From assembly GCA_030639165.1 (NCBI GenBank), contig DAOWDF010000162.1, positions 1 through 6,789 of the forward strand: a DNA stretch of 6,789 bases. The letters run 5' to 3'. This DNA is from Alphaproteobacteria bacterium. GTDB lineage: Bacteria > Pseudomonadota > Alphaproteobacteria > Micavibrionales > Micavibrionaceae. The position numbers and the translations under genes are program-made. This document shows, piece by piece, positions 1 to 5,651 of the stretch. The notes below the pieces were generated by a model. It made no database searches and had not been told where the DNA came from. It saw only the letters and a program-made list of their open reading frames with translations. The stretch's first letter is position 1; every line of letters begins with the position of its first letter.

Positions 1-1
1 G

Positions 2-1084
2 GCCGTTAATAAATGCGAAAGCAATAAATCACAAAGCGGTTTAGGCGAGAGTTACTCACTCGGTTTTGGCGAGCCTGTAGCTATGTCAGCAGCGCACAGC
101 ATAGGGTTCGACGACCTATTCAATGCGCTAGAGCCACATTTCCCAGAAGATAACGACGATGAGGATGATGAACACAGCTCTACAAATAACTTTGACGATC
201 TTGATGATATCGAAGGCCAAGAGAATTATACCTTTCAGCAAGAAGAAGATGACCCAGAAAAACCAATTAAAATTGCTATCGTAGGGCGGCCAAATGTTGG
301 TAAGTCAACACTCCTGAATGCTATCCTAGAAGAGCAGCGCGTTATGACTGGCCCCGAGGCAGGTATCACCCGCGATGCTATCGCTGTTGATTGGAACTAT
401 GAAGGACGAAAATTTAAGCTCGTAGATACTGCTGGCATGCGCCGAAGGACAAGAGTTACGGATAATATTGAGAGAATGTCTGTAGATGATTCTATGCGCG
501 CAATTCGCCTTGCTCAAATCGTAATATTGGTGGTGGATGGTAACGAAGCCCTTGAAAAGCAAGATCTACAAATCGCACAACATGTTGCAGATGAGGGTAG
601 AGCCCTTGTCATTGCAGTTAATAAATGGGATAGCGTTAAGGGCAGATCGGATGTTCTTGATGATATAAAACACAAGCTAGCGACATCCCTAGCCCAAACC
701 AAAGACATTGAATTTGCAACGATATCCGCAAAAAACGGCAAGAATATAGATAAGCTATTTTATAAAGCGCTCAAAACTTATGAAATATGGAATACTCGCG
801 TTGCAACTGGCGGACTAAATAGATGGCTAGCTAAAATGGAGAGCCAAAACCCTGCTCCATTAGTTTCAGGCCGCCATAACCGCATGAAATATATAACGCA
901 AATTAAAACCCGTCCACCAACTTTTGCTATTTGGGTTTCACGCCCCAAAGAACTTCCAGACTCCCATAAACGATATATAGTTAATGGCCTGCGCCGTGAT
1001 TTTAATATACCAAGTGTGCCTCTCAGATTACTTGTTAGGGCAAGTAAAAACCCTTACGCACATAAGAAAAAGTTTTTGCATTAA
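2..1084 (+). CDS. der: Ribosome-assembly GTPase Der (EngA), 3' part, 5' end outside the window
   Basis: Der is a tandem-G-domain GTPase that binds the 50S subunit and is needed for its maturation. The reading frame is open from base 2. Upstream of the Met codon at 83 it encodes AVNKCES and then SLGFGEPVAMSAAH, which are the G4 (NKxE) and G5 (SA) ends of the first GTPase domain. The Met at 83 is therefore internal and roughly the first 115 residues are missing. In this 360-aa fragment an acidic linker covers about residues 44-87. The second G domain follows, with GRPNVGKS (95-102), GITRD, DTAG, NKWD and SAKNG. The C-terminal KH-like domain then runs through SGRHNRMKYITQ, RPPTFA, LPDSHKRYI and NPYAHKKK. 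That KH-like domain reads as alphaproteobacterial. mscS follows after 22 bp, so co-transcription is likely. The family assignment is firm; only the N-terminus is unseen. Confidence 0.97.
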   Translation, partial: AVNKCESNKSQSGLGESYSLGFGEPVAMSAAHSIGFDDLFNALEPHFPEDNDDEDDEHSSTNNFDDLDDIEGQENYTFQQEEDDPEKPIKIAIVGRPNVGKSTLLNAILEEQRVMTGPEAGITRDAIAVDWNYEGRKFKLVDTAGMRRRTRVTDNIERMSVDDSMRAIRLAQIVILVVDGNEALEKQDLQIAQHVADEGRALVIAVNKWDSVKGRSDVLDDIKHKLATSLAQTKDIEFATISAKNGKNIDKLFYKALKTYEIWNTRVATGGLNRWLAKMESQNPAPLVSGRHNRMKYITQIKTRPPTFAIWVSRPKELPDSHKRYIVNGLRRDFNIPSVPLRLLVRASKNPYAHKKKFLH

Positions 1085-1093
1085 TCATTAAAC

Positions 1094-1100
1094 AAAGGAA
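1094..1100 (+). promoter_or_regulatory. Ribosome binding site of mscS
   Basis: AAAGGAA lies six bases before the ATG at 1107 and so fixes that start. Another ATG at 1102 is only two bases from this site and in a different frame, so it is not a sensible start. Confidence 0.75.
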
Positions 1101-1106
1101 TATGTC

Positions 1107-1952
1107 ATGGATAACCCAGCAGAAATCAACTATTTTGTGGAAATTGCCAGTAACGTAATTATTGCTGGACTTATACTTATCGCTGGATGGGTCATAGGTC
1201 AGAAAGTTCATGGACTAATACAGAATATCAAAAAACTTGATAACACCTTAAAAAGCTTTTTAGGCAATCTGGCAAAATACGCCATATTAGTGCTGGCCTT
1301 TGTCATGGTATTGCAACAATTTGGCGTACAAACCGCTAGCTTACTAGCTGTTCTTGCCACAGCAGGCCTTGCTATCGGCCTAGCCCTACAAGGGACATTA
1401 AGTAACGTCTCTGCGGGAGTTATGCTCTTGATTTTACGTCCATTTAGCGTTGGAGATTTTATCTCTTGCGGATCAGCCAGCGGTACAGTCAAGTCTTTAG
1501 GGCTGTTCGCTACAGAGCTTTCAACGCCCGATAATATCTATATATTCATGCCAAACAGCAATCTTTGGAACACGGATATCCAGAATTTTTCACGCAACGA
1601 TGTTCGCCGTCAGGATATTATATTCGGCATTAGCTATAATGATGACATCAATAAGGCGTTCAAAACTATTGAAAAAGCTATCGCCAAAGAGAAGCGTATC
1701 CTAACTGAAGAGGGCCAAGCACCACAAATAATGGTTACAAATCTTGGCGAAAGCTCAGTTGATATCACTCTGCGTATATGGAGCGATAGAGCAGACTTCG
1801 CTGCACTAAAAGTTGATACAATGAAGACAGTAAAAGAAGCACTGGATAAAGACGGAATTTCAATTCCATATCCTACTCGCACAATCGAGATGAGCGAAGC
1901 AGCTAACGCGGCTCCAAAAACAAAAACAGCTCCCAAGAAAAAAGCCGCTTAA
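1107..1952 (+). CDS. mscS: Small-conductance mechanosensitive channel MscS
   Basis: MscS is a homoheptameric inner-membrane channel that opens under membrane tension and releases solutes during hypo-osmotic shock. The 281-aa length is close to the 286 aa of E. coli MscS. Three hydrophobic segments are visible at about residues 11-33, 52-72 and 77-110. The third is the pore helix, with the Ala/Gly-rich pattern LATAGLAIGLALQGTLSN, followed by LILRPFSVGDFI. The cytoplasmic beta domain (SGTVKSLGLFAT, FMPNSNLWN, INFSR-like QNFSRNDVRR) and the alpha/beta vestibule domain ending in GISIPYPTRTIEM follow. The last 18 residues are a low-complexity Ala/Lys/Pro tail. The gene lies 22 bp downstream of der with no promoter evident in the gap, and is followed by a terminator. 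It is a minimal MscS with no extra N-terminal sensor domain. Confidence 0.95.
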   Translation: MDNPAEINYFVEIASNVIIAGLILIAGWVIGQKVHGLIQNIKKLDNTLKSFLGNLAKYAILVLAFVMVLQQFGVQTASLLAVLATAGLAIGLALQGTLSNVSAGVMLLILRPFSVGDFISCGSASGTVKSLGLFATELSTPDNIYIFMPNSNLWNTDIQNFSRNDVRRQDIIFGISYNDDINKAFKTIEKAIAKEKRILTEEGQAPQIMVTNLGESSVDITLRIWSDRADFAALKVDTMKTVKEALDKDGISIPYPTRTIEMSEAANAAPKTKTAPKKKAA

Positions 1953-1975
1953 ATATCATTGAAAATATATTGATA

Positions 1976-2010
1976 ATGCCCCTTGCAATAATTGTTAGGG
2001 GCATTTTTAT
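1976..2010 (+). terminator. Intrinsic terminator after mscS
   Basis: A perfect 8-bp stem, ATGCCCCT (1976-1983) with AGGGGCAT (1997-2004), is followed directly by TTTTTATT. The 13-base loop can fold further (CAA with TTG). It starts 24 bases after the mscS stop codon. The convergent gene on the minus strand ends at 2010, so the same hairpin could also stop that transcript, although the tract on that side is AT-rich rather than a clean U run. Confidence 0.85.
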
Positions 2011-2546
2011 TAAGCTAATTCTAATGCCTCAAATATAGGACCATTACCTTCTTTTATATAAATTTTTTGTTGGTCCGCGCAGTAATCAGCCATATTTCTC
2101 ATTAGCTTTTCTGCTAAAATCTTATCACCACCCAGATCCATCATCTTATTAACAAACCCTAGAATCACCGCCTTATGCTGCGTTTCATCATAAGCAGGAA
2201 TATCATTTTTCTTCTTATAATCCCCTACTTGTGCTACTCCTGCAAAACGATCATCAACAGCAGAAATTATATCCTCAAATAAAGGCTGTATTTCTTCAAG
2301 ATCCTGAACATACACCCTACCCTTGTAATGCTCCATGATTGTATCAACAGCGATTTCAAACAAATCATTACTGCCCTTTAATATTCCACCACGAGACATC
2401 GCCGTCATAGCAGCTATATAATCAGCATAATATTCAGGGACTAAAAGTCTACCTTCAGACCTATCATTAAAGAAATCAGTAAGTACCTCAGCTAGCTTAT
2501 TATTTGATTCAACTATTACTACCCTTGCCTCGTCCCGCGCATCCAT
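2010..2546 (-). CDS. Unrecognised 178-aa soluble protein
   Basis: I do not recognise a family. The gene looks real. It has an ATG start with a strong RBS, a promoter-like sequence upstream, sensible protein composition and its own slot between a terminator and a divergent promoter region. The product has no signal peptide or membrane segment. It is rich in Asp/Glu, Ala and Met, probably mostly alpha-helical, and contains a single cysteine (residue 156). Recognisable stretches are NKLAEVLTDFFNDRS near the N-terminus, the aromatic EYYADYIAAM (38-47), EIAVDTIMEHYKGR (64-77), DLEEIQPLFEDIISAVDDRF (82-101) and a C-terminal MRNMADYCADQQKIYI. No catalytic motif is apparent. A cytoplasmic, lineage-specific protein is the safest description. 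The neighbours mscS and purF give no clear functional hint. Confidence 0.8.
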   Translation of the reverse strand: MDARDEARVVIVESNNKLAEVLTDFFNDRSEGRLLVPEYYADYIAAMTAMSRGGILKGSNDLFEIAVDTIMEHYKGRVYVQDLEEIQPLFEDIISAVDDRFAGVAQVGDYKKKNDIPAYDETQHKAVILGFVNKMMDLGGDKILAEKLMRNMADYCADQQKIYIKEGNGPIFEALELA

Positions 2547-2553
2547 AAAACCA

Positions 2554-2560
2554 CCCCTTC
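2554..2560 (-). promoter_or_regulatory. Ribosome binding site of the 178-aa gene
   Basis: Read on the minus strand, GAAGGGG followed by TGGTTTT precedes the ATG at 2546. It is a purine-rich Shine-Dalgarno match at normal spacing and supports this start. Confidence 0.7.
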
Positions 2561-2583
2561 TAATTTATAATTATTTATAGCAA

Positions 2584-2613
2584 TATATAAATGATTTCCC
2601 ATATGAATGTCAA
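2584..2613 (-). promoter_or_regulatory. Probable sigma-70 promoter of the 178-aa gene
   Basis: On the minus strand a perfect -35 hexamer TTGACA (2613-2608) is followed after 18 bases by TATATA (2589-2584), inside the AT-rich run TTTATATATTG. A transcript would begin near 2577 and have a leader of about 30 bases. The -35 match is strong. The exact -10 register is uncertain because several overlapping AT hexamers fit. Confidence 0.5.
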
Positions 2614-2644
2614 TTTCATATTTATTGCCTTGAAAAATAACCCC

Positions 2645-2672
2645 TTTACCAATATGGTATATGCTCTATAAA
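2645..2672 (+). promoter_or_regulatory. Candidate purF promoter
   Basis: TTTACC (2645-2650) and TATAAA (2667-2672) are 16 bases apart and would start transcription near 2679, giving a leader of about 100 bases. An alternative pair slightly upstream is TTGAAA (2630-2635) with TATGGT (2653-2658), 17 bases apart. Neither is a full consensus match and the sequence cannot choose between them. Confidence 0.4.
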
Positions 2673-2681
2673 TGAGAGATA

Positions 2682-2782
2682 GTCGTTCCAATTTGTTTTT
2701 GCACTAGGCACTAGGAGAAAAGCCGTATTACAATACGGCTACGACGCAGTAACGACGTGCAAGAATTAAGTGGGACTACTAT
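2682..2782 (+). promoter_or_regulatory. Structured 5' leader of purF, possible cis-regulatory RNA
   Basis: A stretch richer in G and C than the AT-rich intergenic DNA before it lies immediately ahead of purF and contains several complementary segments. An inner hairpin has the arms AGCCGTAT (2721-2728) and ATACGGCT (2733-2740). An outer helix of ten pairs, two of them G-U, joins 2695-2704 (ending TTGCAC) to 2757-2766 (starting GTGCAA). GTCGTT (2682-2687) can also pair with AACGAC (2751-2756), which would make a pseudoknot with the outer helix. It also carries two GCACTAG units and two ACGACG units. No run of T follows, so it is not a simple terminator. I could not match it to a known riboswitch class. 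A regulatory RNA controlling purF is inference. Confidence 0.45.
2701..2714 (+). repeat. Tandem direct repeat GCACTAG x2
   Basis: Two perfect adjacent copies of the 7-mer GCACTAG (2701-2707 and 2708-2714) lie in the purF leader. The first four bases of copy one form part of the outer helix with 2757-2760. Confidence 0.6.
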
Positions 2783-4306
2783 ATGTGCGGAATTGTTGGA
2801 ATTTATGCCTACTCTGCGGTTAACCAAGCTATATATGATGCGCTAACCGTTTTACAGCACCGTGGTCAGGATGCTGCAGGAATTGTAACTGAAGATAACG
2901 GCAAATTCTTCTTGCGCAAAAGCAACGGCATGGTTCGTGATATATTCCACCTTAAGCATATGAAATATTTGCAGGGAAATATAGGAATAGGTCACGTCCG
3001 ATACCCTACAGCAGGAAGCTCCAGCTCCGCCGAGTCACAACCATTTTACGTTAACTCACCATACGGCATTATGCTTGCACATAATGGTAACTTAACAAAT
3101 CAAGAAGAGCTAACAGAAGAAATTTTCCGTTCAGACTTGCGCCATATTAATACCAACTCCGATTCAGAAGTATTATTAAATATCCTTGCACATGAGCTAC
3201 AATCTCAAAAACAGCTAAAACCCAAAGCTAAGCATATTTTTACAGCAATAGAAAAACTATATAATCGCTGTAATGGTGCGTATGCAGTTGTTGCAATGAT
3301 TTCTGGCTATGGAATGGTTGCCTTTAGAGATCCCAACGGTATCCGCCCGCTAGTCTATGGCAAAAAAACAAATGAAGATGGCAAATGCGAATATATGGTT
3401 GCCTCAGAAAGTGTTGCATTAGACGCTCTAGGCTTCGATATTGTGCGCGATGTTGCAGCGGGCGAAGCCATATATATTGACCAAAATGGTGAATTTCATA
3501 GCCATATATGCGATGGAACAAGACAACACACCCCATGTATTTTTGAACATGTCTATCTGGCACGCCCCGACTCTATTATAGACGGCAGCTCAGTCTATAA
3601 AGCTCGCGTTCGCATGGGTGAGTATCTAGCGCAAAAAATAATGCGTGAATTCCCTAAACATGACATAGATGTGGTGATACCTATACCTGAATCCTCACGC
3701 CCTTGTGCGGTTGAGCTTGCAAATGAAATGGGGCTTAAATTCCGTGAAGGGTTTGTAAAAAATCGCTATATTGGCCGTACATTTATTATGCCTGGCCAAG
3801 AAGAGCGCGAAAAATCAGTAAAGCAAAAGCTCAACCCTATTGGCCTCGAATTCCAAGGGAAAAATGTTTTACTTGTAGATGACTCCATTGTTAGAGGCAC
3901 AACTTGTAAAAAAATTATCCAAATGGCCCGTGATGCAGGCGCAAATAAAGTATATTTTGCCTCCGCTGCCCCTCCTGTTAGATACCCTAATGTCTATGGC
4001 ATAGATATGGCTGTTCAATCAGAGCTTATCGCATATGACCGCAACGAAAAAGAAATAGAAATAGAAATAGGCGCAGACCGCTTATTCTATCAAGATCTTG
4101 AAGCTCTGATACAAGCGGCAACTCCCAGTGACGAGTATGATGAAAAACGTAATTTTGATTGCTCAGTATTTAATGGGGAATATATTACTGGAGATATCAA
4201 CGAAATCTATTTCGAAAAGCTTAAGGCCAGCAGAAATGATAAATCAAAACAAAATAATGATGATAATGGAAGCGCCTGTAACATAGACCTTTACGGCAAC
4301 TCCTGA
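2783..4306 (+). CDS. purF: Amidophosphoribosyltransferase PurF (glutamine PRPP amidotransferase)
   Basis: PurF catalyses the first committed step of de novo purine synthesis: PRPP plus glutamine gives phosphoribosylamine, glutamate and pyrophosphate. The start is certain because Cys2 must become the N-terminal nucleophile of the glutaminase domain; no propeptide is present. Seen in the N-terminal Ntn domain are MCGIVGIY, LQHRGQDAAGI (24-34), GHVRYPTAGSSS (70-81), AHNGNL (99-104) and FRDPNGIRPL (181-190). The phosphoribosyltransferase domain carries IPIPESSRPCA, FVKNRYIGRTFIMPGQ (324-339) and the PRPP loop VLLVDDSIVRGTT (362-374). The 507-aa length and the C-terminal CSVFNGEYITGDI match the E. 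coli-like form (505 aa). The Fe-S-cluster type of Bacillus and many alphaproteobacteria looks different. The RBS is weak (GTGGGA at 2770-2775). The 3' end overlaps cvpA tail-to-tail by 16 bp. Confidence 0.98.
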   Translation: MCGIVGIYAYSAVNQAIYDALTVLQHRGQDAAGIVTEDNGKFFLRKSNGMVRDIFHLKHMKYLQGNIGIGHVRYPTAGSSSSAESQPFYVNSPYGIMLAHNGNLTNQEELTEEIFRSDLRHINTNSDSEVLLNILAHELQSQKQLKPKAKHIFTAIEKLYNRCNGAYAVVAMISGYGMVAFRDPNGIRPLVYGKKTNEDGKCEYMVASESVALDALGFDIVRDVAAGEAIYIDQNGEFHSHICDGTRQHTPCIFEHVYLARPDSIIDGSSVYKARVRMGEYLAQKIMREFPKHDIDVVIPIPESSRPCAVELANEMGLKFREGFVKNRYIGRTFIMPGQEEREKSVKQKLNPIGLEFQGKNVLLVDDSIVRGTTCKKIIQMARDAGANKVYFASAAPPVRYPNVYGIDMAVQSELIAYDRNEKEIEIEIGADRLFYQDLEALIQAATPSDEYDEKRNFDCSVFNGEYITGDINEIYFEKLKASRNDKSKQNNDDNGSACNIDLYGNS

Positions 4307-5034
4307 ACAGTCTCACTATCATCTGTATTTTTTTCAATCAGTTTATCCATACCCTGCCTAAATTCAGGACTATAGCCATCTTTTTTCTCTGTCTCTTTGT
4401 CGCTGTTATCTGAGCTATCAGGAGTAGTCTTAAGCAAGTCCATCTCCTCCAACTTCTTACGAGTATCCGACATATCTATGATTGTACCAGCGCTTTCCTG
4501 AATATTTTCTTCTACTGATTTTGGAATAAAACCATCAATCATGTTTGACGCTGTCTCAAGGTAGATATGTGTTTTACTTCCCTTAAACCACTCATCCTTT
4601 TGCTCTTCATTAATAAGATAAAAGAATGGAAGGTATAATAACCCAAGCATCAAAACTGCACGAGCAAAACCAAAAACAACACCTAATGTACGATCAAGAA
4701 CACCAAGCCCTAGGTTTTTTGCAAACTCAGCCAAGAAGTGGCTAATAACAGAAAAAATAAGAACAAAAATTACTAAAATAGCACTATATGAAAGAATATC
4801 TGCTAATAATGGGTATGACACAACTCCAAATAATTTTTCTGGATCTTTGCCCTCAACTTCAGTTACCCCTAGCCAGCCATACATAATAGGAGATAATATT
4901 GGCCCACCAGCATAAGCTGCGGCTATTCCCCCGCCAATACCAAAAATAGTTAACACCTCACGGATAAGACCGCGCAAGAGTGATATAAGTATCGAAACTA
5001 ATACAACAATAAGTACAAAAATATCAATAAACAC
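4291..5034 (-). CDS. cvpA: CvpA family inner-membrane protein
   Basis: CvpA proteins are small inner-membrane proteins named for their requirement in colicin V production; their biochemical role is poorly defined. The start is GTG at 5034, supported by AGAGGAA (5049-5043) eight bases upstream. Hydrophobic segments lie at about residues 3-22, 28-51, 78-101 and 115-140. Family signatures are the early RGLIREVLTI (21-30) and LGVLDRTLGVVFGFARAVLML (110-130). The 247-aa length exceeds the 162 aa of E. coli CvpA. The extra part is a hydrophilic, charged C-terminal tail from about residue 145, which includes GYSPEFRQGMDKLIEK (220-235), a motif I recall from alphaproteobacterial CvpA tails. cvpA is normally next to purF in the same direction. 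Here the two are convergent and their ends overlap. Confidence 0.9.
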   Translation of the reverse strand: MFIDIFVLIVVLVSILISLLRGLIREVLTIFGIGGGIAAAYAGGPILSPIMYGWLGVTEVEGKDPEKLFGVVSYPLLADILSYSAILVIFVLIFSVISHFLAEFAKNLGLGVLDRTLGVVFGFARAVLMLGLLYLPFFYLINEEQKDEWFKGSKTHIYLETASNMIDGFIPKSVEENIQESAGTIIDMSDTRKKLEEMDLLKTTPDSSDNSDKETEKKDGYSPEFRQGMDKLIEKNTDDSETVQELP

Positions 5035-5068
5035 CGCGGCAATTCCTCTATATTCGTATTACAAAAAC

Positions 5069-5074
5069 ATTATA
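5069..5074 (-). promoter_or_regulatory. Candidate -10 element of cvpA
   Basis: On the minus strand a perfect TATAAT lies about 35 bases before the GTG start. The bases at -35 spacing (TGTTGG, 5097-5092) are only a weak match. It is the best candidate in the 170-bp AT-rich gap between cvpA and the 144-aa gene. Confidence 0.35.
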
Positions 5075-5122
5075 CAACCTTTAATAATAAACCAACATTA
5101 CAAATAACTCAAGACCATCAAT

Positions 5123-5128
5123 TATAAT
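5123..5128 (+). promoter_or_regulatory. Candidate -10 element of the 144-aa gene
   Basis: A perfect TATAAT sits 76 bases before the ATG at 5205. A recognisable -35 is lacking (TTACAA at 5098-5103 would need a 19-base spacer). The region is so AT-rich that chance matches are expected. Confidence 0.3.
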
Positions 5129-5204
5129 GCATATATAGAAATAACACCTTATTAATATTTTTCATATGTCATACTAGTGAAAAAATATTTATAGGATAAA
5201 TAAC

Positions 5205-5639
5205 ATGATAATGCCATCCGATTTCCTACAAGAAGGTGTAGAAGAACGCTACCAGACATGGGCTGAGCAAGAATGGCCAATAAATAGAGGTGAGCATGGT
5301 TGCCACGGATCTATTCCAGAGATAACAATAGAAACAGGATTAGACCCAAGGGATCCACTTGGTATCGGCGTTGATATAACAGAACCTCAGCCTACCACAG
5401 TGTCATTTGATCCGGAAGACTTCCCGCCACATTGCGGCGGTGACACCGACCCTCGTTTAATAGAACAATACAAAGAACTAGACCATGGAGGGATAGAAAC
5501 TTCTGTTGATTTAGGTGGTAGCTATTGCAAAGCCTGTAACCACGTAGGCACAGAATCACTAGAAGTAATGGCTCAAAACAACCAAGCTTTTGAAAATGAT
5601 ACTCCACAGCAAAGTATAAACAACCCTGCCATGGGATAA
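5205..5639 (+). CDS. Unrecognised 144-aa small protein with a CxxC motif
   Basis: I do not recognise this protein. The ATG at 5205 has AGGA (5193-5196) eight bases upstream. A second in-frame ATG at 5211 is less well spaced. The product is acidic and hydrophilic, has no membrane segment or signal peptide, and contains many Pro and Gly residues, which suggests a loosely folded protein. Cys and His residues cluster in three short places: EHGCHG (30-35), PPHCGGD (74-80) and YCKACNH (107-113). They could bind a metal ion, but spacing and number match no zinc-finger family that I know. The last 20 residues, rich in Asn, Gln and Pro, look disordered. It is convergent with infC, with 12 bp between the stop codons. 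Gene reality rests on the RBS, length and balanced composition; function is unknown. Confidence 0.7.
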   Translation: MIMPSDFLQEGVEERYQTWAEQEWPINRGEHGCHGSIPEITIETGLDPRDPLGIGVDITEPQPTTVSFDPEDFPPHCGGDTDPRLIEQYKELDHGGIETSVDLGGSYCKACNHVGTESLEVMAQNNQAFENDTPQQSINNPAMG

Positions 5640-5651
5640 ATCATATAATAA

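Noticed and set aside
326..741. Minus-strand frames within der
   Set aside because: They are antisense shadows of the strongly conserved GTPase domain, with no ribosome binding site or plausible protein character.
1208..1936. Minus-strand frames within mscS
   Set aside because: They are antisense shadows of a clear MscS gene; the apparent hydrophobicity is a by-product of the opposite strand.
2672..2707. An 11-codon upstream frame (MRDSRSNLFLH, then TAG) ahead of purF, a possible leader peptide
   Set aside because: It has no ribosome binding site, overlaps the likely -10 element, and shows no run of regulatory codons or coupled terminator.
2721..2740. The hairpin with arms AGCCGTAT/ATACGGCT as an intrinsic terminator or attenuator
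   Set aside because: No T-run follows it on either strand (plus side continues ACGACGCAG; minus side continues TTTTCTCC, which is too short and mixed), and purF begins just downstream.
2682..2782. purF leader as a ZTP (pfl) riboswitch
   Set aside because: The conserved core with CCG and CUGGGC-type elements expected for that class is not visible.
3324..3563. Minus-strand frame within purF
   Set aside because: Antisense of conserved PurF sequence, Cys/His/Arg-rich in the way shadow frames often are, with no start signal.
4052..4069. Three tandem GAAATA units inside purF, encoding EIEIEI
   Set aside because: Protein length around the site equals that of E. coli PurF, so it is not an expansion; it is an ordinary low-complexity codon run.
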